Source: Muribaculum intestinale
GTDB taxonomy: Bacteria; Bacteroidota; Bacteroidia; Bacteroidales; Muribaculaceae
DNA length: 64,000 nucleotides
NCBI RefSeq assembly: GCF_002201515.1
Contig: NZ_CP021421.1
Span: 2,108,001 to 2,172,000 of the forward strand
Direction: 5' to 3'
Below the pieces are notes generated by a model that searched no databases, had not been told where the DNA came from, and was given only the letters and a program-made list of their open reading frames with translations. Position numbers and translations under genes: made by a program. Below, one piece after another: positions 9,007 through 17,321 of this stretch (position 1 is the first letter of the stretch; the number at the start of each line of letters is the position of its first letter).

Positions 9007-9014
9007 TAACTTTG
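9007..9014 (+). promoter_or_regulatory. Candidate promoter -7 box upstream of the MITE-like element
   Basis: TAACTTTG on the plus strand. The expected -33 TTG is replaced by GTG-like sequence (8982-8984). It probably once served the MATE gene at 9312 directly; a 270-bp inverted-repeat element now separates them. Confidence 0.5.
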
Positions 9015-9028
9015 TATGGAATTACAAT

Positions 9029-9298
9029 TTAGAGATTGTCTAATAATAAATGTTGCTGCCAGGATATATGAGACAAAAGGTAACTTTATACCTACTACAA
9101 TCTCTTGCCTGCTTGTAATGCAAATACAAAAAGATATATCAAAGATATGAAACAAATTACCTCCCTTCGGCCATTCGCCGGCATATTTCCGCCCGCTCTT
9201 CGGTCGTTATGTAACCCCATAACTCCCTCATCACAAGCGAAAACCTGCCCTACGACTGACCGACCTGACGGTAATATTTATTATTAAACAAGCTCTTA
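9029..9298. mobile_element. MITE-like element with 35-bp imperfect terminal inverted repeats
   Basis: The left end (9029-9063) and the reverse complement of the right end (9264-9298) match at 28 of 35 positions and share the block TAATAATAAAT. No transposase is encoded; the 60-codon plus frame inside has no support. The interior holds a hairpin (GTTATG 9206-9211, CATAAC 9218-9223) followed by TCCCTCATCACA. The same architecture recurs at 29.5 kb and 60.0 kb. I see no clear target-site duplication. The right tip lies 14 bp before the MATE start codon, so the element forms most of that gene's leader. Confidence 0.65.
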
Positions 9299-9311
9299 GG
9301 GTTTCTTAGAC

Positions 9312-10739
9312 ATGGGCGACGAAAACAACAATAGCAAGATATCCTCACAGAGCGTGGCGAAGGGTGGCGACACACCGCTCACACTCGGCACCAAATCGAT
9401 CAGCCAGCTGCTGGTACAGTACTCCGTGCCGGCAATCATAGCGAGCGTAGCGGTGTCGCTCTACAATATCATTGACAGCATATTCATCGGGCAGGGTGTA
9501 GGGCCCATGGCCATAGCCGGCCTGGCAATCACCTTCCCCCTTATGAACCTCGTGGTGGCCTTCTGTACGCTGATAGCGGTCGGGGGCGCTACCATCAGCT
9601 CGATATTCATCGGGCAGAAAAACGAGAGCCGCGCCACCGACTGTGTCAACAACGTGATGGTGCTCTGTCTGATACACTCCGTACTGTTCGGAGGTGTCAC
9701 CCTGCTGTTTCTCGATCCTATACTGCTCTTTTTCGGCGCTACCCCCGAGACTATCGACTATGCGCGCGAGTTTATGCGCATCATCCTTTACGGCACCCCT
9801 GTCAGCTATGTGTTTATCGGGCTCAACAACCTGATGCGCGCCACCGGGTATCCCAAGAAGGCCATGGTGTCGGCCCTGCTGTCGGTGGCCGTCAATCTGG
9901 TGCTTGCCCCTACATTTATATTTGTGTTTGACTGGGGCATATCAGGAGCCGCCTGGGCCACGGTGTGCGGCCAGACAGCCTCGTTCATATGGGTGCTGTG
10001 CCACTTCATGTCGAAGAAAAGTTTCATCCATTTCCGTCGCGACAACCGGTGGTTCAACCCCTCGATCATACGCCGCATCTACTCGATAGGGCTGTCGCCC
10101 TTTCTGATGAGCGTATGCGCCTGCATAGTGGTGGTGTTTATCAACCGCGCCCTCCTCGACTACGGCGGCGGCAACTCCAACCTCGCCGTCGGCGCCTACG
10201 GTATCATCAACCGCACCACGATGTTTTTCGTGATGATAGTGTTCGGTGTGACCCAGGGTATGCAGCCCATACTCGGCTTCAACTACGGCGCCCACAAGTG
10301 GGACCGTGTGAAGCGCACATTATATATAGGTATATGGATTGGAGTCGGCATTACATTCGTGGGCTTCGCCGTGTGTGAGTCGTTTCCCGACGCCATCAGC
10401 CGGTTGTTCACCACCGACGAGACCCTCACCACGATAGCCCGCGAGGGATTCAGGGTATACTTCATATTCTACCCTGTGGTGGGCGCCCAGATAGTGATAC
10501 AGAATTTCTTCCAGTCGATAGGCAAGCCCAAGATATCCATCTTCCTGTCGCTCACGCGCCAGCTGCTGTTTCTGATACCCTTCCTGATAGTACTGCCGCG
10601 CTATTATGGAGTCAAGGGTGTGTGGGCCTCGATGTGCGGCTCCGACTTGATAGCGTTTATCTTCGCGCTCGTCACCGTTATAGTGATGGTAAAGCGTCTT
10701 AACGTCAGATTCAAGGGTCTGAAGCCAATCGAACAATAA
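9312..10739 (+). CDS. MATE-family multidrug/Na+ antiporter
   Basis: This 475-residue, twelve-helix membrane protein has the two MATE halves. The first opens ISQLLVQYSVPAIIASVAVSLYN and continues IFIGQGVGPMAIAGLAI; the second carries FVMIVFGVTQGMQPILGFNYGA. These match the DinF/NorM-type branch common in Bacteroidales. It would export cationic drugs or metabolites in exchange for Na+ or H+. A polar N-terminal tail of about 30 residues precedes the first helix. The next gene follows 13 bp later, suggesting cotranscription. A second family member lies at 25.7 kb on the minus strand, and the two are clearly paralogous in the N-terminal repeat. Confidence 0.92.
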   Translation: MGDENNNSKISSQSVAKGGDTPLTLGTKSISQLLVQYSVPAIIASVAVSLYNIIDSIFIGQGVGPMAIAGLAITFPLMNLVVAFCTLIAVGGATISSIFIGQKNESRATDCVNNVMVLCLIHSVLFGGVTLLFLDPILLFFGATPETIDYAREFMRIILYGTPVSYVFIGLNNLMRATGYPKKAMVSALLSVAVNLVLAPTFIFVFDWGISGAAWATVCGQTASFIWVLCHFMSKKSFIHFRRDNRWFNPSIIRRIYSIGLSPFLMSVCACIVVVFINRALLDYGGGNSNLAVGAYGIINRTTMFFVMIVFGVTQGMQPILGFNYGAHKWDRVKRTLYIGIWIGVGITFVGFAVCESFPDAISRLFTTDETLTTIAREGFRVYFIFYPVVGAQIVIQNFFQSIGKPKISIFLSLTRQLLFLIPFLIVLPRYYGVKGVWASMCGSDLIAFIFALVTVIVMVKRLNVRFKGLKPIEQ

Positions 10740-10752
10740 CGAATTATAAGCT

Positions 10753-12333
10753 ATGTACCTGGATATTGATATGCGTGTCGCGCCCGCTGTAGCCGGACAG
10801 CCCAACACGCTGCTGAAGGCCGAGGCGGCCAGGGAGGCCGGAGTGGACGCCGACAGGGTGAAGGCCTTGAAAATAGTGAGGCGCAGCATCGACGCCCGCC
10901 AGCGCAAGGTGGTGGTCAATGTGCGCGTGCGCCTCTATCTCGACACTCTCCCAGACTCTACCGCCATAGCCGAGCCGATAGTCTACCGTCCGGTAGGCCC
11001 TGACGCCCGGGAGGCCATAGTGGTGGGCGCCGGTCCGGCCGGTCTGTTTGCCGCTCTTCGTCTCATTGAGCTTGGCATAAGGCCTGTGGTGCTCGAACGC
11101 GGAAAGGATGTGGATGCACGGCGCCGCGATATGGCCCGCATAGCCCGCGAGGGGGTTGTCGACCCCGACTCCAACTATTGCTTCGGCGAGGGAGGAGCGG
11201 GCGCTTACTCCGACGGCAAACTGTACACCCGCAGCAAAAAGCGCGGCAGTGTCGACAAGATACTCACCGTGCTGTGGCAACATGGAGCGAGCGAGGATAT
11301 ACTCGTCGACGCCCATCCGCATATCGGCACCGACCGCCTCCCTGAGGTGATAAAGGCGATGCGCCACACCATAGAGAGATGTGGCGGACGGGTGCTTTTC
11401 GGCACACGCGTGGAACGTCTGCTGACTGATGGCGACACTGTGACCGGCGTAGCCACCGCCACGGGCGACATATACCGCGGTGCGGTAATCCTCGCCACGG
11501 GGCATTCGGCCCGCGATGTCTATGAGTCGCTTGCCGCCGCGGGCGTCGAGCTTGAGGCCAAGGGGCTCGCCATCGGTGTGCGCCTGGAGCATCCTCAGCA
11601 GTTTGTCGACCGACTGCAGTACCACTCCCCACAGGGGCGCGGGCGCTGGCTCCCCGCCGCCGAGTATTCGATGCTCACCCGTGTCGACGGGCGTGCGGTA
11701 TACTCTTTTTGCATGTGTCCCGGTGGATTCATCATCCCTGCGGCGAGCGAGCCGGGCCAGCTTGTGGTCAACGGCATGTCGCCCTCGTCGCGCGGCACCC
11801 GCTGGGCCAACTCTGGTATGGTGGTAGAGATACTGCCTGAAGATGTGGCCGAGGAGGAGGGCGCTCCCTCCTCGCTGAAGATGATGCGCTACCAGCAGCG
11901 TATCGAGAAGGTATTTTTTGAGGAGGACGGCGGCTCGCAGAACGCTCCCGCCCAGCGTATGGCGGATTTCGTGGCCGGACGTCTGTCAGCCGACCTGCCG
12001 CCTACATCGTATGCCCCCGGCATACATGCGGCGCGTATCGACCGGTTGCTGCCCAAGGAGATAGCGGGGCGCCTGAGGAAGGGATTCGCCGAGTTCGGGC
12101 GCAAGCAGCCGGGTTTTCTTACCAACGAGGCAGTGCTGATAGGGTGTGAGACACGCACGTCGTCGCCGGTGCGTGTGCCCCGCGACCCCCAGAGCCTCGG
12201 CCATGTGCGTCTGCGCGGACTTTACCCCTGCGGCGAAGGCGCCGGATATGCCGGCGGTATAGTGTCGGCCGCCATCGACGGCGACCGTTGCGCCGACTCT
12301 CTCGCCGGGGATATTGAGCCGACGCACTCCTGA
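10753..12333 (+). CDS. FAD-dependent dehydrogenase, COG2509-like
   Basis: The 526-residue protein carries a dinucleotide-binding motif IVVGAGPAGLFAALRL around residues 90-105, after an N-terminal domain of about 85 residues with EAAREAGVDADRVKALKIVRRSIDAR. That N-terminal extension, together with NYCFGEGGAGAYSDGKLYTR, is characteristic of the uncharacterised FAD-dependent dehydrogenase group COG2509. A second FAD-contacting segment, GLYPCGEGAGYAGGIVSAAIDG, lies near the C terminus. It is soluble with no signal peptide. The substrate is unknown. It starts 13 bp after the MATE gene and ends 18 bp before the phosphatase gene, so the three form a probable operon. Confidence 0.85.
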   Translation: MYLDIDMRVAPAVAGQPNTLLKAEAAREAGVDADRVKALKIVRRSIDARQRKVVVNVRVRLYLDTLPDSTAIAEPIVYRPVGPDAREAIVVGAGPAGLFAALRLIELGIRPVVLERGKDVDARRRDMARIAREGVVDPDSNYCFGEGGAGAYSDGKLYTRSKKRGSVDKILTVLWQHGASEDILVDAHPHIGTDRLPEVIKAMRHTIERCGGRVLFGTRVERLLTDGDTVTGVATATGDIYRGAVILATGHSARDVYESLAAAGVELEAKGLAIGVRLEHPQQFVDRLQYHSPQGRGRWLPAAEYSMLTRVDGRAVYSFCMCPGGFIIPAASEPGQLVVNGMSPSSRGTRWANSGMVVEILPEDVAEEEGAPSSLKMMRYQQRIEKVFFEEDGGSQNAPAQRMADFVAGRLSADLPPTSYAPGIHAARIDRLLPKEIAGRLRKGFAEFGRKQPGFLTNEAVLIGCETRTSSPVRVPRDPQSLGHVRLRGLYPCGEGAGYAGGIVSAAIDGDRCADSLAGDIEPTHS

Positions 12334-12351
12334 TAATGTAAGGATTTTGCT

Positions 12352-14313
12352 ATGAAACGAAAATTCAATCTTAGTTTCTCCACCCGCCTGTACCTATGGG
12401 CCACACTGCTGATTCTGATTACATTCAGCGGCATAGCCGCCATATTCCACACCTATAGTAGCCAACGCGAGGAAGAGGCCGGCGGCCGCTATGCCGGATT
12501 TATGCTCAACGAGATGGTATACAGCATAAACGAGCGTCTGCTTATGGTGGAGAATGTAGTGAAGCGCTATGAGCCTATAGTGGAAAAAACACTCTCTACC
12601 CCCGACAGTCTGATGGCGCTCGTGGAGGAATGGACATTGTCTGACTCGCTTGTAATCGGAGGGAGTATCTGCTTCGAGCCGTACTATTATTCCAAGAAGG
12701 GGGAATACTTCATGCCTTACGTCACCACGACGCTCGGCAACAAGCCGGTGAGTGTGTATCTCGGCGGCAAGGATTATGATTATTTCAAGATGGAATGGTA
12801 CAAGTCGGCCAAAGAGGCGCGCCAAGGCATATGGTCGGAGCCGTACTATGACGACGGCGGCGGCGATGTGATGATGATAAGCTATGTGCTGCCACTTTTC
12901 AACAAATATGGCAATATGATAGGGGTGATGACGGCCGACATGTCGCTTGAGAAGCTTGTGAAGGATGTGGCCCATCTGCGTCCGTACCACGACAGCTTTT
13001 CGTTTGTGGTGAGTCGTCGCGGCACATTTATCGTGCATCCCCGTCGCAGCGTGATACTCAACCAGACGATATTCTCCTATGCCGACTCCCTCGACAGCGA
13101 GCCGATGAGACAGCTCGGACGCGACATGCTGAGCGGTCTGGCCGGATATGACCGCCGCACTCTGCGCGGCAAGGATATGCTTGTCAGCTACACTACCATC
13201 CCTCGCACGGGATGGGCGATAGCTACGTTCAGTCCCTATTCCGAGGTGGTAAATCATCTTGGTATGGTCACGGGCTACATGCTCGCCGTGCTTGTGGTGG
13301 GGCTCGTGGGGCTGCTGATAGTGCTGCGCTATGTGATAAAACGCAATACGCGGCCACTGGAGGACCTTACGAAAGTGGCCTACAAGATAGCCCGCGGCGA
13401 CTTCTCGGCGCGTCTGCCGCGCGACACTCCCGACGGTAGCGTGCGCACTCTTGTCGATGCTTTCGCCCACATGCAGCAGTCGCTTGCCGACTATGTGGCG
13501 AGTCTGCGCCAGTCGACACTCGCCCAGGCACGCATACAGAGCGAGCTCGACATCGCCCACGCGATACAGAAGGAGACGATGCCGCGCACGTTTCCGACCT
13601 CGGCCGCCGGCGCGGGCATCGATGTGTTTGCGATGCTCAATCCGGTGAGTACAATCGGCGGCGATTTCTACGACTTCATGCTCGCCGATGGAAAGTTTTA
13701 TTTCTGCATAGGCACTGTGTCGTGTGCCGGCACAGTTTCGACCTCGTTGCTCATGACTGTTGCCCGTTCGGTGTTCCGCTCGTCGATATCGGCCGCGCAG
13801 GGGCCTGAAATGACTATAAAAGCCATGAGCAATGTACTCCACGACAACCCTGAGTCGGATATGAGCATAACTGTATTTGTGGGGGCCCTTGACCTCTACA
13901 GCGGCGAGCTCACCTATGCCAATGCCTCGCACAACGCTCCGCTGCTGGTGCAGCCCGACGGCATGACCGAGTTTCTCCCCGGCTCGTCGTCACTGCCGCT
14001 GGGAGTTGATGTGCTCGAAGAGTGCGCCCAGGCGTCGCTCGTGCTGAAGCCCGGCTCGCGGATGGTGTTCTTTACCGACGGCATCATCACTGCCACCAAT
14101 GCCGGTGGTGCCGCCTATACCGACTATACGCTGTATCATACCGTGACGATAATAATGGCCAACTATCCCAATCTATCGGCCAGGGATATGATAAATCGTA
14201 TCGGACGTTCGGTGCGCGAGCATGTGGGCGACCAGGAGCAGCATCGCGACCAGGCTTTGCTGACATTTACCTACAAGGGGCTCGGGAAGAGCGCCCCGTC
14301 CCCCGACAGGTGA
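12352..14313 (+). CDS. Membrane sensor with Cache, HAMP and SpoIIE-type (PP2C) phosphatase domains
   Basis: The 653 residues contain a TM helix at 12-32, a long periplasmic sensor of double-Cache type (about 40-290, with IWSEPYYDDGGGDVMMISYVLP), a second TM near 300-325, a HAMP linker (RPLEDLTKVAYKIARGDFS) and a C-terminal PP2C domain. The domain keeps GGDFYD (Asp438) and FFTDGIITATN, and ends RDQALLTF. The motif that is normally GDVSGKG reads GTVSCAG, so the metal-binding Asp is Thr455. Such proteins usually act on anti-sigma-factor antagonists; this one may be weakly active or purely a signalling scaffold. No partner-switching partner is adjacent. Confidence 0.85.
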   Translation: MKRKFNLSFSTRLYLWATLLILITFSGIAAIFHTYSSQREEEAGGRYAGFMLNEMVYSINERLLMVENVVKRYEPIVEKTLSTPDSLMALVEEWTLSDSLVIGGSICFEPYYYSKKGEYFMPYVTTTLGNKPVSVYLGGKDYDYFKMEWYKSAKEARQGIWSEPYYDDGGGDVMMISYVLPLFNKYGNMIGVMTADMSLEKLVKDVAHLRPYHDSFSFVVSRRGTFIVHPRRSVILNQTIFSYADSLDSEPMRQLGRDMLSGLAGYDRRTLRGKDMLVSYTTIPRTGWAIATFSPYSEVVNHLGMVTGYMLAVLVVGLVGLLIVLRYVIKRNTRPLEDLTKVAYKIARGDFSARLPRDTPDGSVRTLVDAFAHMQQSLADYVASLRQSTLAQARIQSELDIAHAIQKETMPRTFPTSAAGAGIDVFAMLNPVSTIGGDFYDFMLADGKFYFCIGTVSCAGTVSTSLLMTVARSVFRSSISAAQGPEMTIKAMSNVLHDNPESDMSITVFVGALDLYSGELTYANASHNAPLLVQPDGMTEFLPGSSSLPLGVDVLEECAQASLVLKPGSRMVFFTDGIITATNAGGAAYTDYTLYHTVTIIMANYPNLSARDMINRIGRSVREHVGDQEQHRDQALLTFTYKGLGKSAPSPDR

Positions 14314-14394
14314 GACGTTTGGAGGGAAATGGAGCAGAATGCGACATAATTTTATGTTTTTTAACCACTTTGTAAATAATGCCATAGTAAAATG

Positions 14395-14425
14395 TTGCTT
14401 GTTAAGAAATCTTTTCTTAGTTTTG
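14395..14425 (+). promoter_or_regulatory. Promoter for the Hc1-like histone gene
   Basis: TTG (14395-14397) and TAGTTTTG (14418-14425) are separated by 20 nt and match the Bacteroidetes consensus. The start codon lies 47 nt downstream behind an A/T-rich leader. Confidence 0.7.
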
Positions 14426-14472
14426 TGACAAGATATTATTAACCTTATTAAAAAGTTACACCAATTTTTAAA

Positions 14473-14649
14473 ATGAAAACATTAGTAGAAAAGGCTGCCT
14501 CTCTCTACGAGGCTTTCAAGAAAGAGGCGGAATCACAGGTAGAGAATGGCAACAAGGCTGCCGGCGCACGTGCCCGCAAGGCATCTCTTGAGCTCGAAAA
14601 GCTCATGAAAGAGTTCCGCAAGGCTTCTCTCGAGGCTTCCAAGAAGTAA
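14473..14649 (+). CDS. Histone H1-like (Hc1-family) DNA-binding protein
   Basis: This short gene codes for 58 residues starting MKTLVEKAASLYEAFKKEAE. Lysine- and alanine-rich helices follow (NKAAGARARKASLELEKL, EFRKASLEASKK). It matches the small Hc1-like histone proteins found throughout Bacteroidales, which bind and compact DNA. It has its own promoter with consensus spacing and a hairpin terminator 85 bp downstream, so it is a single-gene unit. Consistent codon use and the A-rich leader suggest strong expression. Confidence 0.85.
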   Translation: MKTLVEKAASLYEAFKKEAESQVENGNKAAGARARKASLELEKLMKEFRKASLEASKK

Positions 14650-14732
14650 TAATATTATATAGCAAGCCTGTCAGTCCAGGTTCTATCCGTGCTTTTCATT
14701 CCGGCGGCCTCCTGCCGGTATACCTTATTATG

Positions 14733-14757
14733 GCCCGGCCATACGCAATGGTCGGGC
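14733..14757 (+). terminator. Terminator of the Hc1-like gene
   Basis: GCCCGGCCAT and ATGGTCGGGC form a 10-bp stem with one G-T pair over a 5-nt loop, followed by TTGCTTGT. A smaller CCGGC/GCCGG hairpin lies just upstream at 14701-14718. Confidence 0.65.
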
Positions 14758-14827
14758 TTGCTTGTGCGGTAGTGGGAATATTCCGTAATTTGAAGGTAAA
14801 AGCGGAGTGTATTCCACATTGAAATGT

Positions 14828-14835
14828 TAACTTTG
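14828..14835 (+). promoter_or_regulatory. Candidate -7 box of the hydrolase-Mur-Ddl operon
   Basis: TAACTTTG matches the TAnnTTTG element 92 bp upstream of the hydrolase ATG at 14927. The expected -33 position carries GTG rather than TTG. Confidence 0.5.
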
Positions 14836-14926
14836 CACATAGAAACCACATGAAATTGATTTTGTCCCCTCCTTGGAACTTTGTGTAGGGATATTAAGGT
14901 ATGTGACGGTTTCAGAAAGAGCAATT

Positions 14927-15706
14927 ATGGAAAAGCATATCGAACATGATGGCGTGCGGGTGGTATATACCGTAGAGGGAGATGGGCCGTCGGTGGTGCT
15001 GATGCACGGCTGGGGCTGCGACACCACCACTCTTGCCTCAATAGAAAAGACCGCTTTGGCCTGTGGCAGAAAGGTGGTCAATATCGATTTTCCCGGACAT
15101 GGCAAGTCGGGCGAGCCGACGCAGGTGTGGGGAGTCGAAGAGTATACGGCATGTCTGCGCACAGTGGTCGAGGCCGAGGGGCTGGAGCGCCCCGCTTTGC
15201 TGGGCCATTCTTTCGGAGGGCGTGTCGGCATACTTTATTCGTCGCGCTATCCGTCGGAGGTGGAGCGCCTGATTCTGGTCGATGCAGCGGGCATCAAGCC
15301 GCGCCGTACATGGAAATATTATTACAAGGTGTATACTTTCAAGGCTATGAAGCGTCTGCTCTATCTGCTGCACGGCAAAGTCGCCGCCGAGGATATACTG
15401 GCGGCAAGGCGCGCGAAGGCCGGGTCGGCCGATTATGCCAAGGCCACGCCGATGATGCGGGCCATATTGAGCCGTGTGGTAAACGAGGATCTGAAACACT
15501 GCATGCCGACTATCGCCTGTCCGACGCTACTCGTGTGGGGCGAGGATGATACGGCGACACCCATATCCGACGCCCGGTATATGGAACAGCATATACCTGA
15601 CGCCGGTCTGGTGAGCTTTCCCGGAGCCGGACATTACAGCTTTCTTGATCGCCCGGCTCAGTTTGCCGCGGTGTTGCGCAGTTTCCTGACTTCAGGAGGT
15701 GAATGA
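14927..15706 (+). CDS. Alpha/beta-hydrolase
   Basis: I prefer the ATG at 14927 because homologous folds begin right at the first strand (MEKHIEHDGVRVVYTVEGDG); an in-frame ATG at 14873 would add 18 non-conserved residues. The oxyanion segment is VLMHGWGCD, the nucleophile elbow is LGHSFGG (Ser about residue 95), and the acid and His are in LLVWGEDDTATP and GAGHYSFLDRP. It is a 259-residue soluble enzyme. Its stop overlaps the start of the Mur-ligase gene by 4 bp (ATGA), so the two are translationally coupled. The substrate is unknown, but its partners suggest an ester or amide in cell-envelope metabolism. Confidence 0.88.
   Translation: MEKHIEHDGVRVVYTVEGDGPSVVLMHGWGCDTTTLASIEKTALACGRKVVNIDFPGHGKSGEPTQVWGVEEYTACLRTVVEAEGLERPALLGHSFGGRVGILYSSRYPSEVERLILVDAAGIKPRRTWKYYYKVYTFKAMKRLLYLLHGKVAAEDILAARRAKAGSADYAKATPMMRAILSRVVNEDLKHCMPTIACPTLLVWGEDDTATPISDARYMEQHIPDAGLVSFPGAGHYSFLDRPAQFAAVLRSFLTSGGE
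15693..15701 (+). promoter_or_regulatory. Strong Shine-Dalgarno-like site inside the hydrolase gene
   Basis: AGGAGGTGA directly precedes the Mur-ligase ATG at 15703. Near-perfect anti-16S complementarity is unusual in this window, where most genes have none. It supports the 15703 start and coupled translation. Confidence 0.5.
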
Positions 15707-17310
15707 AAAAAATAATCACTATGTGTATCAATGCATTGATAATAATATTTCTTGCGGTGGCCGGTATAGCCGGTGCGGCAAGTTTCCTGCTTGAACTGAA
15801 GCGCGACCTGATGATGATGCAGCAGAACAGCTACCGCAACGAGCGGTACATGCGCTGGCTGCGCTCTTCGGGCGATATGACCTCATGGCTACGTATGGCG
15901 GCTCTTGTGGTGTTTGTCATCATACAGTTGCCGTTTGTCGGGCTGGTGACGGCCTGCACGTGCGTGCTGCTGCTGTCAATGTACAATATCCTGCGGCTCA
16001 CTACGGCTAAGTACAAAAAGCCGCTGGTGTGGACTCCACGTGCGCGACGTATCTACGGGGTAGCTGCCGGTGTGGCTCTCGCTACCTGTGTGGCCGCATG
16101 GTTTGTGTCGCGCAATCCGGTGTTCGTGGCCAGGTGGACGGTAGCGCTTTACGTGCTGAGCCATGTAATAATAATGGCCGCGGTATGGATGCTGAAGCCT
16201 GTGGAGGCGCGTATCAACAAGGGATATTACGACGATGCCGCCCGCATACTCCGCTCAATGCCCGGACTGAAGGTAATTGGCATAACAGGCAGTTATGGCA
16301 AGACCTCGACCAAGCATTATCTCAACCGTATACTCCAGGAGCAGTGGGATGTGCTCATGACCCCGGGGAGCTATAATACCACGATGGGTGTGATACGCAC
16401 TGTGCGTGAGATGATGAAGCCTTATACCGAGATATTCATATGCGAGATGGGTGCCAAGAATATAGGCGACATCAAGGAGATATGTGATCTCGTGCATCCT
16501 GACATGGGCATAATCACAGCTGTGGGCGAGCAGCATCTCGAGTCGTTCAAGACAATCGAGAATGTGCAGCGCACCAAGTTTGAACTTGCCGATGCCATAC
16601 CGGCCGGGGGCTTTGTGCTCGTGAACAATGACTTTCCGTATGCCGCGTCGCGCGAGGTGACCAATACCACAGCCCTGCGCTATGGCATAGAGGCCAAGGA
16701 TGCGGATTACTACGCCACTGATATCGTATACGGCAAGGAGGGCACGCGATTTGTGGTACATACGCCCGAGGGCGCAGAGTATCCGTTTGAGACGCGACTG
16801 GTAGGCGAGTGCAATATATCCAATCTCATTCCTGCCATCGCCATCGCCTTGCGCCTTGGCATGCCTGTAGATAAGGTGCGGTTTGCCGTGAGCAGAGTGG
16901 AGCAGGTGGAGCACCGCCTCAATATGAAGCATACGCCCGGTGGCATTACCATTATCGACGATGCTTTCAACTCCAATCCCCACGGCTCGCGTATGGCTCT
17001 CGATGTGTTGCGTGCTATGGATAGCGGAAAGCGTATAGTGATTACTCCCGGCATGATAGAGCTCGGCGACCGCCAGCGGGAGGCCAACGAGGAGTTCGGG
17101 CGCAACATGGCACGCTCGGCCGATGTAGCGGTGGTAGTGGGCGCATACAACCGCGACGCTATCCTTGCCGGACTGCGTGACGGTGGCATGCCTGCCGACA
17201 GGATACATGCTGTAGACACTTTCGCACAGGCGCAGAATGTGCTATCCTCGATTGCGCGCAGTGGGGATACCGTGCTTTATGAAAACGATCTTCCAGATAC
17301 ATTCAAATAA
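15703..17310 (+). CDS. Membrane-anchored Mur-ligase-family protein, MurF-like
   Basis: The 535 residues begin with four hydrophobic segments (about 5-30, 62-95, 117-136 and 143-164). The Mur-ligase central domain follows with the P-loop GITGSYGKTSTK (residues 193-204), EMGAKNIGDI, the metal-site HPDMGIITAVGEQHLESF, and the C-terminal domain signature IIDDAFNSNPHGSRMAL and GMIELGD. The UDP-MurNAc-binding N-terminal domain of ordinary MurF is absent and replaced by the membrane region. It probably ligates an amino acid or dipeptide to a lipid-linked or membrane-held acceptor (inference). The downstream D-Ala-D-Ala-ligase-like gene starts 11 bp later. Confidence 0.85.
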   Translation: MKKIITMCINALIIIFLAVAGIAGAASFLLELKRDLMMMQQNSYRNERYMRWLRSSGDMTSWLRMAALVVFVIIQLPFVGLVTACTCVLLLSMYNILRLTTAKYKKPLVWTPRARRIYGVAAGVALATCVAAWFVSRNPVFVARWTVALYVLSHVIIMAAVWMLKPVEARINKGYYDDAARILRSMPGLKVIGITGSYGKTSTKHYLNRILQEQWDVLMTPGSYNTTMGVIRTVREMMKPYTEIFICEMGAKNIGDIKEICDLVHPDMGIITAVGEQHLESFKTIENVQRTKFELADAIPAGGFVLVNNDFPYAASREVTNTTALRYGIEAKDADYYATDIVYGKEGTRFVVHTPEGAEYPFETRLVGECNISNLIPAIAIALRLGMPVDKVRFAVSRVEQVEHRLNMKHTPGGITIIDDAFNSNPHGSRMALDVLRAMDSGKRIVITPGMIELGDRQREANEEFGRNMARSADVAVVVGAYNRDAILAGLRDGGMPADRIHAVDTFAQAQNVLSSIARSGDTVLYENDLPDTFK

Positions 17311-17321
17311 TATACAATATA

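Noticed and set aside
9105..9287. 60-residue plus-strand frame inside the MITE-like element
   Set aside because: It spans repeat and hairpin DNA and is not supported by any protein motif; similar frames in other copies arise from the same DNA structure.
12394..13932. 512-residue minus-strand frame inside the sensor-phosphatase gene
   Set aside because: Shadow frame; composition rich in His/Arg/Tyr as expected from reading the opposite strand.
14655..14924. 89-residue minus-strand frame between the histone and hydrolase genes
   Set aside because: Non-coding interval with terminator hairpins; no motif.
16255..17208. 317-residue minus-strand frame opposite the Mur-ligase gene
   Set aside because: Antisense to a clear Mur ligase; no recognisable motif.
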